Shown here: positions 33,144 to 42,531 of the stretch, one piece after another
How the letters are laid out: the number at the start of each line of letters is the position of its first letter
Numbering within the stretch: the first letter of the stretch is position 1
Assembly: GCF_040717455.1 (NCBI RefSeq)
Contig: NZ_JBFEFH010000012.1
Location: 117,803-181,802 of the forward strand
DNA length: 64,000 nt
Reading direction: 5' to 3'
Source: Tautonia sp040717455
GTDB lineage: Bacteria > Planctomycetota > Planctomycetia > Isosphaerales > Isosphaeraceae
Notes under the pieces: generated by a model
What the model was told of the DNA's origin: nothing
The model's input: only the letters and a program-made list of their open reading frames with translations
Database searches by the model: none
Position numbers and translations under genes: made by a program

Positions 33144-34436
33144 ATGGAAGCCACTCGAAATCGCCTGGAATCAGGCTCGGCGGTGCTGGTCCCTCGCGAG
33201 TTGCAGGCCCCCCGGACGGCCCCCCTCCCCGCCGCCCCGCCGGCTCCCGCCCGGCGACGGCCCTGGGGGCGGCTCCTCCGCTGGCTGATCGGCGGGGCGA
33301 TCCTGGCCGAGGGGGCCTGGCTGCTCGCGCCGATGGTCCTGTACCGGACGAGCGTCCGGGCCTCGGTGACGGCCCCGCTGGCCACGGTCCGCATCCATCA
33401 AGCGGGCGTGGTGGAGGGACTCCCCCCGGAGGTCGGCGCCACCTTGACGCAGGGGCAGCACCTCTTCGACGTCGCCGCCGCCCACCTCGACGTCCGCCCC
33501 CTGGAGCGGGTCGAGGCCGAGGCCGAGGCGACGCGGCGGTCCGTCGCCGCCCTCGAGCATCAGATCGCCGACCTCGAGGAAATCAAGGCGACCTTGAATC
33601 AGCACTTCCTCGACTACCGGGAGGCCCGCATCGCCCGGGCCGAGAAGCAGGCCGACGAGCATCGGGCGGCCATCCAGGCCGCCGAGTCTCGCCTGAAGGA
33701 GGCCGAGTACGAGTTCCAGGTCCACGGCCGGGCCTCGATCCGGGCCGCCTCCTCCGACATCGAACGCACCCGGGCCGAATACGCCGTGCGGGTCGCCCGC
33801 AACGAGCTGGAGGCCGCCCGGCAGACCGCCGCACGCCTCGACGTCCAGCTCGAGGCCGCCCGGCGCGGCTACTTCGTCGGCGACGCCGACGGCGGCCAGG
33901 ACCGCGTCGCCTCCCTCCAGCGCTGCGACGAGATCGAGATCCAGCAGGCGGGGCTCCGCGCCCGCCTCGGAGAGCTGCGGGGCAAGCTCCTGGAGCTCGA
34001 TGCCCGGCTCGCCAGCGAGCGGCACCACCTGGAGGACAGCCGGGCGACGATCAAGGCCCCCATGAGCGGGGTCGTCTGGTCCTCGGCCCTCGACGCCGGC
34101 AGCGAGGTCGCCCCCGGCACCGTCGCCCTGGAGGTCGTCGACCCGGGCCGCCTGACCATCGAGGCCGTCTTCAAGGAGGCCGACGCCGCCCGGATCCACC
34201 CCGGGGCATCGGTCAAGGCCCGCCTGGTCGGGTCGTCCGCGGTCCTCCCGGGCCGGGTCCTGCGCGTCGCCGACCCCGCCGCGATCGATCCGGAACTCGC
34301 CGGAGAGCCGGGCGCCGACGCCGTCCCGACCGGGATGTTCCGGGCCATCATCGCCCTCGACCGCCAGCCCTCGGGCGCCGCCCCGGCCAATCGCTACCAC
34401 ATCGGCAGCCCGGCCGTCGTCTGGACCTCGCGCTGA
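33144..34436 (+). CDS. HlyD-like membrane protein paired with glycosyltransferase
   Basis: A 430-aa protein with a Pro-rich cytoplasmic N-terminus, one membrane helix (about 45-68), then the HlyD layout: biotinyl-lipoyl half, long coiled-coil hairpin (about 110-300) and second lipoyl half with TIKAPMSGVVWSSALDAGSEV. In efflux systems such proteins bridge membranes; next to a glycan synthase, as here (60-bp gap), they more likely help move polysaccharide across the periplasm, as Alg44-type proteins do. The start at 33144 lies 268 bp after the TetR gene and gives the expected membrane topology. Confidence 0.85.
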   Translation: MEATRNRLESGSAVLVPRELQAPRTAPLPAAPPAPARRRPWGRLLRWLIGGAILAEGAWLLAPMVLYRTSVRASVTAPLATVRIHQAGVVEGLPPEVGATLTQGQHLFDVAAAHLDVRPLERVEAEAEATRRSVAALEHQIADLEEIKATLNQHFLDYREARIARAEKQADEHRAAIQAAESRLKEAEYEFQVHGRASIRAASSDIERTRAEYAVRVARNELEAARQTAARLDVQLEAARRGYFVGDADGGQDRVASLQRCDEIEIQQAGLRARLGELRGKLLELDARLASERHHLEDSRATIKAPMSGVVWSSALDAGSEVAPGTVALEVVDPGRLTIEAVFKEADAARIHPGASVKARLVGSSAVLPGRVLRVADPAAIDPELAGEPGADAVPTGMFRAIIALDRQPSGAAPANRYHIGSPAVVWTSR

Positions 34437-34495
34437 TCGTCCCCGCGTCGGGCGACCCGACGACGCCATCGAACCTCGAGAAGGGCCTCCCCCAG

Positions 34496-36448
34496 ATGAC
34501 CCCGGTGATCGGCAGTGAATGGGCGACGGCTCTCGTGATCGCCGGCCTCTGCCTGGCGATCCTGCCGTCGCTCCCCCGACGGCGCCCCTGGGCCCGCGTC
34601 CTGGTCCTGGCCTCGGCCCTGGGCATCACCCTCCGCTACCTCGACTGGCGATTCACCCAGACCGTCCGGCCGACCGACCCGACCACCTGGGCCGGCCTCT
34701 GGATCTGGGCCGTCTTCGCGTTCGAGCTGGCCGCCCTGGTCAATTGCGCCGTCACGTACCTGATGCTCACCCGGACGAGCGACCACTCCCCCGAGGCCGA
34801 CACGCACGAGCGGCGCCTCAGGCGGCTCCCCCCCTCGGCATTGCCCCGGGTCGACGTCTTCCTCTGCACCTACAACGAGGGGATCGAGGTGATCGAGGGG
34901 CCGATCCTCGCGGCCAGGGGGATGGACTACCCGGACTTCACCGTCTGGGTCCTCGACGACGGCCGCCGCCCCTGGCTCCGCGACTTCTGCGAGGCCCACG
35001 GCGTCCGGTATCTCACCCGGCCCGACAACCGCCACGCCAAGGCCGGCAACATCAACCACGCCCTCTCGGTGACCGACGCCGAGCTGTTCGTCGTGCTCGA
35101 CGCCGACTTCGCCCCCCGGCGCGACTTCCTCATGCGCACCGTCGGCTTCTTCGACGACCCGAGCATCGCCATCGTCCAGCTCCCGCACCACTTCCTCAAC
35201 GCCGACATCTTCGAGATGAACCTCGGCCTCGGCGACCAGTCCCCCAACGAGCAGCGCCTCTTCTTCGACATCGTCCAGCCGAGCCGGGACGCCTGGGACT
35301 GCGCCTTCTGCTGCGGATCGGCCAGCATCCAGCGGCGATCGGCCCTGGTGGAGATCGGCGGCATCCCGACCGATTCGGTCACCGAGGACATCCTCTCCTC
35401 GCTCATCCTCCTGCGCAAGGGCTTCGTCACGCGATTCCTCAACGAGCCCCTCGCCTTCGGCCTCTCCCCCGAGAGCGTGAAGGGGATGTTCGTCCAGCGG
35501 CAGCGCTGGTGCCGCGGCGGCCTGCAGCTCCTCTTCCTCAAGGACGGCGTCCTCGGGCCCGGCCTGACGTTCCTGCAGCGCCTCTTCTTCTTCCCGATCG
35601 ACTGGCTCGTGCAGACGCCGGTGCGGCTCTTCGCCGTCTTCATCCCGATCGTCTACCTCTGGACGGGGCTCGCGCCGCTGGCCGATGCGAGCCTCGAGGA
35701 CCTGATCCGCTACCAGGTCCCCGCGCTCATCGCCCTGATGGCGCCGATGATCTGGCTCTCGGCCGGGCGCTACCTGCCCTTGCTCTCGACCGGGTTCTCG
35801 CTCCTGCTCAGCTTCCGGCTGGTGCCGACGATCCTCTCGACCCTCATCAAGCCCTTCGGTGAGCCCTTCCGGGTCACCCCCAAGGGGAGCGGTGCGGGGC
35901 AGGGGGCCGACCAGTTCGCCCGGGGGAGCGCCCTGACGCTCCTGCTCCTGACCATGCTCGGGCTCCTGATCAACAGCTGGCCCGAGACCCGGGTGATCGT
36001 CGACCCCGAGCACCGCGCGGCCGCCTCGGTCTTCTCGGCCGTCAACGCCGGGGCGCTCATCCTGGCGATCCTCGCGGGCCGCGACCGCGGCCGATCCCGG
36101 GCGGCCGAGCGCTACCGGACCCGCGCCTCGGTCCTCTGCGAGGGGGACGACGGCTCCTGGTGCCTCGCCTCGCTCCACAACGTCTCCAGCACCGGCGCCG
36201 GCGTCTTCTGGCCCCGGGACCAGGCCATTCCCCGATCCCTCTCCCTTCACCTCGCCGGCGGCGGGACCCTCCGCGCCTCGGTCGTCCGCACCCACGGCGA
36301 GACGATCGGCCTCCGCTTCGACCTGGCCGACGACCGCGAGCGCGACGACCTCTTGCAGTGGATCTACTCCATCGGCCTCGACGCCCGGCGCACCCCGCTC
36401 TCCTTCCCCCAGATCACCCGACGCCTCCTCGCCCGCTGCCTCGGCTGA
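34496..36448 (+). CDS. Cellulose-synthase-like glycosyltransferase 2 with PilZ domain
   Basis: The 650-aa membrane enzyme has N-terminal helices (about 10-90), a GT2 catalytic domain with Asp154-Asp155 (DDG), the DAD motif 202-204, the TED motif 296-298 and QRQRW 334-338, then helices (about 355-530) and a C-terminal PilZ domain with RYRTR (539-543) and NVSSTG (562-567). These are the hallmarks of processive, c-di-GMP-activated beta-glycan synthases such as BcsA. It would polymerise a sugar nucleotide and export the chain, switched on when c-di-GMP binds PilZ. Which polymer is made cannot be told. It follows an HlyD-like gene. Confidence 0.92.
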   Translation: MTPVIGSEWATALVIAGLCLAILPSLPRRRPWARVLVLASALGITLRYLDWRFTQTVRPTDPTTWAGLWIWAVFAFELAALVNCAVTYLMLTRTSDHSPEADTHERRLRRLPPSALPRVDVFLCTYNEGIEVIEGPILAARGMDYPDFTVWVLDDGRRPWLRDFCEAHGVRYLTRPDNRHAKAGNINHALSVTDAELFVVLDADFAPRRDFLMRTVGFFDDPSIAIVQLPHHFLNADIFEMNLGLGDQSPNEQRLFFDIVQPSRDAWDCAFCCGSASIQRRSALVEIGGIPTDSVTEDILSSLILLRKGFVTRFLNEPLAFGLSPESVKGMFVQRQRWCRGGLQLLFLKDGVLGPGLTFLQRLFFFPIDWLVQTPVRLFAVFIPIVYLWTGLAPLADASLEDLIRYQVPALIALMAPMIWLSAGRYLPLLSTGFSLLLSFRLVPTILSTLIKPFGEPFRVTPKGSGAGQGADQFARGSALTLLLLTMLGLLINSWPETRVIVDPEHRAAASVFSAVNAGALILAILAGRDRGRSRAAERYRTRASVLCEGDDGSWCLASLHNVSSTGAGVFWPRDQAIPRSLSLHLAGGGTLRASVVRTHGETIGLRFDLADDRERDDLLQWIYSIGLDARRTPLSFPQITRRLLARCLG

Positions 36449-36455
36449 CGCCGCC

Positions 36456-36526
36456 CCCCTCTACCTTCGCCCCCGCCTCGCGAGAGGGGGGGGGAGGGGG
36501 CGGCCGCCAGGGCCGGGGCGAGGGGG
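36456..36526. repeat. GC-rich REP-like repeat between convergent genes
   Basis: A C-rich then G-rich stretch containing CTCGCGAG and ending GCCGGGGCGAGGGGG. It resembles the hairpin element at 58183-58220, which shares the GAGAGGG and GCCGGGG(C/T)GAGGGG parts. Both lie outside genes. It could form a foldback that ends transcription from both flanking genes. Confidence 0.55.
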
Positions 36527-36562
36527 CCTCCGGCCCGGAGCCTCGCCCTCGCCTGCCGACGA

Positions 36563-38737
36563 TCACTCCTCCTCCGCTGCCTCCCAGGTCGTCCCGTCGG
36601 TCATGCCGACCTCCCGCGTCCGGAACGCGGCCGAGACCGCCTCCTTGGGCACGAAGAACCCGGACTGCTCCATCTCCCGCTCGCCCCGACTCGGGACCAG
36701 GTGCGGCTCGTAGGTGAAGTTCAACGGCGGCGCGTTGCCGACGGCGTTCCCGTCCTCGTCGAAATAGGTGACCTCCAGCACGAGCCGTCGCACGTCCTTG
36801 TTCGAGTGATTGACGATCCGCAGCGTGTACGACGGGCCGGAGCCCCCGAACGGCTGCTGCTGCTGCCCCCCCCGCGGCTCCCGGAACGCGACCAGCTCGG
36901 CCGACACCGGGGCCTCGCCGCCGTCGAACTCCAACGAGGCGATCGCCTCCGGCATCCGGCCGAAGTCCTTCAAGGGGATCTGGCCCAGCCGGAAGTCGGC
37001 CGCGAACGGCTCGACCCCCTTCGCCAACTTCACGTCCAAGGCGACGGGCTGGCCGCCGAGATCGAGGAACCCGGAGTACTCCTCGGGGCCTCCCGCCCCC
37101 CCGGCCATCCTCGCCGGGACCGGCTCGCCCCGTTCGTCCCGACCGACCAGGAACAGATGACGGTGCCACCGCATGTCCATGTCATTCGCGCCCAGGCGTT
37201 CGAGTTCGAGGGTCGCCTGGTCCGGGATCTCCCCCCGAAGCGACACCCTGATGCCCTCCGCCTCGCGGGCCGTCCCGGGGGCGAAGGGGGCGAGGCTCAC
37301 CGTCATCACCTCGGTCGGGATCGGGATCTCGACCCGCCCCGTCACCTCGGCGATCGCGCCCACGCTCCTCAGCAAGCCGACCAGCGGGACATCCAGCGTC
37401 ACGTCCACCACCCCCTCGGGAGGCTCCGAGTCGCTCGAAGTCACCGGGAACTGGCCGTCCGGGGAGAGGTCCTCGTCGGCCGGGCCGGAGACGCTCCCCA
37501 TCGTGACCAGCTCGAAAAACGGGTCGGCCCCGATCATCGCCGCGACCGCAGGGGGCAGGCCCACCCCGAGCACCCGGAGCCTCAACGTCCCGGTCCCGGT
37601 CGGCCGCTGTTCCACGCCGGCCACCTCGATCGCGAACGGCCCGGCGAACGCCACCGGCCAGGGGCGGGGCCCGGGGACCGGCGTCACGGCGTCCCCCTCG
37701 AAGCCGGCCATGAACTCCTCGGCCGGATCGGCGCCATAGGTCGCATAGAGGCCGACCGCCTCGCACACCCGCTCGATCGCCTCCAGCCGCGTCAGGCCCT
37801 CGGCCGACAGCGTCACCGGCCCCTCCAGGGCCTCGGCCGGCGCCTTCGAACGGTCCAGCTCCAGGCCGATCGGCGCGGCCAGCTCGGCGATCACCGCGCC
37901 GGCCGGCCGGCCCTGCACGGCCAGATCCACCGCGAACGACTCGCGGAAGGCCACCAGGTCGATGGCCTCGATCGCCTCGAAGGTCGCGGCGGCCTGGGCG
38001 GCATCGTCGGCCTCGTCCCCTTCGTCGAAGAGGTCGAAGCCCTCCTCCATCGCGCCTTCCAATTCGGAGAACATCGCCCCGAGTTCCCCGAACATCTCCA
38101 TCGGTTTTTCGAGATCCATGACGATCTCCGGATGCTCCGCCGTCGCGGCGATGACCATCGCATGAACTCGCCAGTCGCCGTTCTCCCGACGCAAGCGAAG
38201 CCTGCCGCCCTCCAATCGGCCGGTCGGGCCTTCCACCCGGATGGCCACCTCGGCCGAGTCGCCGTCGGTCGAGGCCTCGCCGACCTCGACCGGGCTGTCC
38301 GGATCGCGCTCCGACGTGATCCCGTGCTCCTGATGGGCACGCCGGGCCTTCTCCGTCATCAGGGCCAGCTCGATCGCCTGGTCCTCGGCCGTCAGGAAGC
38401 GCCGGGCGACCTCCCTCGGGTCGTCCCCCGGCAGGTCGCCCGTGACCGACGGACCCGAGGCGGTCGAGGGGGGCGGCGAGACGCCCGGTTGCGCCCCGGG
38501 CATCGTCCCCCCGGCCATGCTCGGCGACGGCCCCGGGGCCATCGCCCCCGACGCGGGAGCCCCCGCGCCGCCCGGCACGATCGGCGGGGTAGGGGGGGGA
38601 GCCGTCCCCGGGGGGGCCGCGGTCGTCGCCGGCCCGTCGCCGGGGGCGACCGCCGGACCGTCCCCGCCGCAGCCGGCCAGGGCCAGCCCGGCACTCACGG
38701 CCAGGTTCGCCGCCATGGATCGCCTGAGGAACATCAT
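36563..38737 (-). CDS. Large lipoprotein of unknown function
   Basis: The 724-aa product has a lipobox (GLALAGC, Cys at about residue 23) and a long Pro/Gly/Ala-rich linker (to about 100). A domain at about 105-190 resembles the NTF2-like modules that follow lipoprotein signals. Another near 245-320 has the look of a secretin/TonB short N-terminal (STN) fold (AVIAELAAPIGLELDRS, then VTLSAEGLTRLEAIERVCEAVGL). The C-terminal half is beta-rich, with a final domain containing YTLRIVNHSNKDVRRLVLEVTYFDEDG. It is probably anchored in a membrane facing the periplasm. I cannot name a function. It lies about 60 bp after the WD40 kinase on the same strand and may be co-transcribed. Confidence 0.75.
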   Translation of the reverse strand: MMFLRRSMAANLAVSAGLALAGCGGDGPAVAPGDGPATTAAPPGTAPPPTPPIVPGGAGAPASGAMAPGPSPSMAGGTMPGAQPGVSPPPSTASGPSVTGDLPGDDPREVARRFLTAEDQAIELALMTEKARRAHQEHGITSERDPDSPVEVGEASTDGDSAEVAIRVEGPTGRLEGGRLRLRRENGDWRVHAMVIAATAEHPEIVMDLEKPMEMFGELGAMFSELEGAMEEGFDLFDEGDEADDAAQAAATFEAIEAIDLVAFRESFAVDLAVQGRPAGAVIAELAAPIGLELDRSKAPAEALEGPVTLSAEGLTRLEAIERVCEAVGLYATYGADPAEEFMAGFEGDAVTPVPGPRPWPVAFAGPFAIEVAGVEQRPTGTGTLRLRVLGVGLPPAVAAMIGADPFFELVTMGSVSGPADEDLSPDGQFPVTSSDSEPPEGVVDVTLDVPLVGLLRSVGAIAEVTGRVEIPIPTEVMTVSLAPFAPGTAREAEGIRVSLRGEIPDQATLELERLGANDMDMRWHRHLFLVGRDERGEPVPARMAGGAGGPEEYSGFLDLGGQPVALDVKLAKGVEPFAADFRLGQIPLKDFGRMPEAIASLEFDGGEAPVSAELVAFREPRGGQQQQPFGGSGPSYTLRIVNHSNKDVRRLVLEVTYFDEDGNAVGNAPPLNFTYEPHLVPSRGEREMEQSGFFVPKEAVSAAFRTREVGMTDGTTWEAAEEE

Positions 38738-38796
38738 GCGTCGTCTCCGTTGAAGCAGGAAAACACGAGAATGCGGGCGAACTCACGCCCTACACC

Positions 38797-41700
38797 TCAC
38801 CGAGCCGGGGGCGCGTCGCCCCTCGACCCGTGCCAGATCACCAGGCGGCCCCCCGCCCCCGCCGCCGCCAGGTCCCGGCCGTCGGCCGACCAGCCCAGCG
38901 CGGTCGGCTCCTCCGGCCCCGAGAGGCGGAGCACCGCCTGGCCGGTCGGCACGTCCCGGAGCGTCACCGCGCCGTCGCCGGCCGCCGAGGCCAGCCGCCT
39001 GCCGTCAGGGTGCCAGGCCAGTGCCGCCGCCGGCTCGCCGTAGAGCGGGATCGCGAGCACCGCGTCGTCGTGCGCGATCGACCGGATCTGCAGCAGCCCC
39101 GGCCGGGGATCGCCCGACGGCGCGAACCCGATCGACGGCCGATCGAGCACCAGGGCGACGCGCTCCCCCCGGGCATCCCAGGCCATCAAGCGGACCCTCC
39201 CGCCTTCGCCGTGCTCCCACGATCGGAGCACCCGGCCCGTCGCGGACTCGACGACCCGCACCCGGCGATCATCGCCCGCCACCGCCAGGATTCGGCCCCG
39301 AGGGCCCGGCTCGACCATCGGCCTCCGGCCGCCCGCGAGCGCCACCGTCGGGCCGGGCGACGGTCCGCCCTCGCCGACGGCCCAGGTCTGCACCCCTTCG
39401 GCCGAGACGACCCGCAACCGCTCCTCATCCTCCCAACTGAGGGCCAGCACCGCCCCCCGGTCATGCGGGACGCTCCGCCCCGACCCGATCGCCGTCAGGT
39501 CCCAGAAGGTCAGCGCGTGCGAGCCCGAGAAGACGTCATGCGAGGCCATCGCGAGCCGCCGCCCCCCGGGCGACCAGGCCATCCGGTCGACCGTCCCGCC
39601 GCCCGGCGCCGGGACGCCCAGGAGGCGATCGACCCGCGCCTCCTCGACGTCCCAGAGCCGGACCCGATCCCCCGACACGCCCCCCCGGCCCGCCTCGGCC
39701 AGCCGACGGCCCGACGGCTCCCAGGCCATCGCGGCGACGGCCCCGCCATCACGCTCGATCGTCCGGGCCTCCGGCGCGTCGAACGCGTCCCAGACCTTCA
39801 CCCGGCCGTCGTCGCCGGCCGAGGCCAATCGCAGGGCATCGGGGCCCCAGGCCACGGCGTTCACCCCGCGCTGATGCCCCCGGAGCGTCACGATCGCCGA
39901 GCCGATCGAGGCGTCCCAGAGCCGGACCGTCCGGTCCTCCCCCGCCGAGGCCAGGCGCCAGCCGTCGGGACTCCAGGCCAGGCCCCGCACCGCCCCCCCG
40001 TGCCCGGGGCACCGCACGAGCACCCGGCCCGACGACGGGTCGACGACCCGGATCACCCCGCCCCCCCCGGCCGAGGCCAGCCGCCTCCCGTCCGGGGCCC
40101 AGGCCACCGCCCGGGCCTCCTGGCCCTCCTGGTCGAATCGGGCGAGCTCGCCGCCGTCCCCCGCGTCCCAGACGAGCACCGCCCCCGACGCATGGGCCGT
40201 CGCCAGTCGCCGGGAGTCGGGCGCCCAGGCTACGTCGAAGGTCCCCCCCGCCTCGTCGGATTCCAGGGACGCCCGCAGGGCCCCCGTCCCCGCGTCCCAG
40301 ACGCGGACGGTCGGATCGAGCAGGCCCCCTCCCGCCGCGATCGACCGGCCGTCGGGGCTCCAGGCCACCGACCAGACCGCCTTCGACGGCCCTCCGCCCC
40401 CCAGCGTCCGCACATGTGATTGCTCCCTCACGTCCCAGACGCAGACCGTCCCATCCTCGGCCGCCGTCGCCAGAAACCGGCTGTCGGGCGACCACGAGGC
40501 GTCGTAGATCCCCCCGGTCTGCCCCCGGAGCTCCCCGACGACCTCCCCCGTCCCCGCGTCGAAGAACGCGAGGTACCCCGCCTCCGACCGCAGGGCCGGA
40601 TTCGCCCGCGTCGCGGCCAGCAGGCGGCCGTCGGGGCTCCACGCCACCGTCTCGACGAACCGGCCGAGCGTCATCAAATCGGCGTTCGCGAGCGCATTGA
40701 AGTAAGACCACTCCCAGGCCCTCGGGTCGGGCCGGCCCGGCCCGGGCACGAGGGAGGCCAGCAGGTCGCGGAGCCGGGCCATGTCGGCGGATCGGTAGGC
40801 GTCGGCGAATTGCCGGGCGTTGATCAGCGCAAGCTGATAGGCCAGGCGATCGCGCTCGGCTTGCGCCTCGGCCCGCAGGCGTCCTTCCCGTCGCCTCGCC
40901 TCCTGTTCCGCGTCGAGCGCCCTGGCCGTCTGCACGGAGGAGGCCACGCCCAGGGCCGCCGCCAGCGCGGCCAGCACCACGGCCGCCGCCGAGAGGCCCG
41001 CGATCGCCGGCCGTCGCCGGCACCACATCAGCAGCCGGGTCGGAATGCCCACCCGACGGGCCCGGATCGGCTCGCCCGCGGCGAACCGCCGCAGGTCGTC
41101 GGCCAGGGCCTGCGCCGAGTCGTACCGATGCTTCGGCGCCTTCTCCAGGCACTTCAGGCAGATCACCTCCAGGTCCCGGGGCACCCGGCGATTGACCCGG
41201 GTCGGCGGCTCCGGCACCGCCCCCCGGACCCGCTCCAGCGTCGCCGCCACCGAGTCGCCCGAGAACGGCGGCCGGCCGGTCAGGAGGGCGTAGAGCACGG
41301 TCCCCAGCCCATGCACGTCGGTCGCCGTGGTCACGGCCCCCCGGCGGCCCGACGCCTGCTCCGGCGCCATGAAGGCCGGCGTCCCCATCACGGCCCCGGT
41401 CCCGGTCAGGGCGCTGTTGCCTTCGATCCGCTTGGCCAGGCCGAAGTCGGTGACGTGCGGCCGGCCCTCGGCGTCGACCAGGATGTTCGCCGGCTTCAGG
41501 TCCCGATGCAGGATCCCCCGCTGGTGCGCGTGATGCACCGCCTCGGCCGCCGCGGCGACCAGCCGGGCGACGGCGGGGAAGCCGCCCGCGTACTCGCCCA
41601 GGCGTTCGTCGAGCCCGGCGCCCCGGATCAGCTTCATGGCGAAGTAGGCGTGGCCGTCGTGCTCGCCGACCTCGAAGATCGGCACGATGTGCGGGTGGTC

Positions 41701-42105
41701 GAGCGTGGCGACCGCCTCGGCCTCGTTGCGGAAGCGACGGAGCTGGTCCTCCCCCGCCAGCACGGCCGACCGGATCATCTTCACGGCCACCAGGCGGTTG
41801 AGGCTCAATTGCCTGGCCTTGAAGACGACCCCCATCCCGCCCCGACCAAGCTCCCGGATCAGCTCGAAGTCGCCGAAATAACGCAGCCGGACGGGGTCGG
41901 TCGGCCCGGATTCCCCGGCGACCGTCGCCCGGGTCGGCTCGCCCGCCCCCGCCTCACGCCCGGTGGCGATCCCCCCCGAGGCGACCGGCCCCGGGTCGGT
42001 CTCCTCCCCCATGACCCGCTCGAGGACGCAGGTCGGGCACAACCCGTCGAGCACGCCGACGGGCAATTCCCGGCCGCAATTCGGACACGACTGGAACTCG
42101 GGCAC
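38797..42105 (-). CDS. Ser/Thr protein kinase with zinc ribbon and WD40 propeller
   Basis: A 1,102-aa multidomain protein. Residues 7-26 hold four cysteines (C7, C10, C23, C26) of a zinc ribbon. The kinase domain (about 78-345) has GRGGMG (87-92), Lys109, HRDLKPAN (catalytic Asp202) and DFG (220-222), so it should be active. A membrane helix lies at about 367-389, then a linker with heptad-like sequence, and then about 12 WD40-type repeats (from about 480 to the end) forming one or two propellers. This architecture is typical of planctomycetes, with the kinase inside and the propeller probably sensing or docking outside the membrane. The target is unknown. Confidence 0.92.
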   Translation of the reverse strand: MPEFQSCPNCGRELPVGVLDGLCPTCVLERVMGEETDPGPVASGGIATGREAGAGEPTRATVAGESGPTDPVRLRYFGDFELIRELGRGGMGVVFKARQLSLNRLVAVKMIRSAVLAGEDQLRRFRNEAEAVATLDHPHIVPIFEVGEHDGHAYFAMKLIRGAGLDERLGEYAGGFPAVARLVAAAAEAVHHAHQRGILHRDLKPANILVDAEGRPHVTDFGLAKRIEGNSALTGTGAVMGTPAFMAPEQASGRRGAVTTATDVHGLGTVLYALLTGRPPFSGDSVAATLERVRGAVPEPPTRVNRRVPRDLEVICLKCLEKAPKHRYDSAQALADDLRRFAAGEPIRARRVGIPTRLLMWCRRRPAIAGLSAAAVVLAALAAALGVASSVQTARALDAEQEARRREGRLRAEAQAERDRLAYQLALINARQFADAYRSADMARLRDLLASLVPGPGRPDPRAWEWSYFNALANADLMTLGRFVETVAWSPDGRLLAATRANPALRSEAGYLAFFDAGTGEVVGELRGQTGGIYDASWSPDSRFLATAAEDGTVCVWDVREQSHVRTLGGGGPSKAVWSVAWSPDGRSIAAGGGLLDPTVRVWDAGTGALRASLESDEAGGTFDVAWAPDSRRLATAHASGAVLVWDAGDGGELARFDQEGQEARAVAWAPDGRRLASAGGGGVIRVVDPSSGRVLVRCPGHGGAVRGLAWSPDGWRLASAGEDRTVRLWDASIGSAIVTLRGHQRGVNAVAWGPDALRLASAGDDGRVKVWDAFDAPEARTIERDGGAVAAMAWEPSGRRLAEAGRGGVSGDRVRLWDVEEARVDRLLGVPAPGGGTVDRMAWSPGGRRLAMASHDVFSGSHALTFWDLTAIGSGRSVPHDRGAVLALSWEDEERLRVVSAEGVQTWAVGEGGPSPGPTVALAGGRRPMVEPGPRGRILAVAGDDRRVRVVESATGRVLRSWEHGEGGRVRLMAWDARGERVALVLDRPSIGFAPSGDPRPGLLQIRSIAHDDAVLAIPLYGEPAAALAWHPDGRRLASAAGDGAVTLRDVPTGQAVLRLSGPEEPTALGWSADGRDLAAAGAGGRLVIWHGSRGDAPPAR

Positions 42106-42344
42106 GGTCCGGGGCTCGCTCGGCCATCACGGTCGCCAACGCCTCGCAACCTTCAAGACCGCCCCGGGCGTCCAGCTTACAACGCCATCGTTTTCCCGCC
42201 CGTCGGCCCCGCCCCGATCCTAACCCAGGCCGCCCGGGCAGACCAACCCGCCCGGCCGCCGGCCCCTCCCCGTCGCCCGCAGGCATGCTGATGCGTCGGA
42301 GCCCGATCGCCGCGGGAAATCGCCGAAGCACCCCAATTAAGACC

Positions 42345-42374
42345 TTGACATCCAATTTCGATCCCCACTATGGT
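42345..42374 (+). promoter_or_regulatory. Sigma-70-like promoter upstream of norB
   Basis: TTGACA (42345-42350) and TATGGT (42369-42374) are separated by 18 bp within an AT-richer pocket of the 426-bp divergent gap. They precede the norB start by about 158 bp, leaving a long leader. No clear NsrR, NorR or FNR/DNR palindrome was recognised. Confidence 0.6.
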
Positions 42375-42531
42375 CTGGTCAGGGGATTTGCGATCGCAAG
42401 CGGACCGCGGGGGCCCCGGGTCGTGCTCGCCGCCGGGGGGCCCGGTCCGCTTCGATCCATCGACCGCAAGCCATCGAAGGGGGGCCCCGAGGCGGACGGC
42501 CCGGGACCCTTCGGAATGAGGACGATCGATC

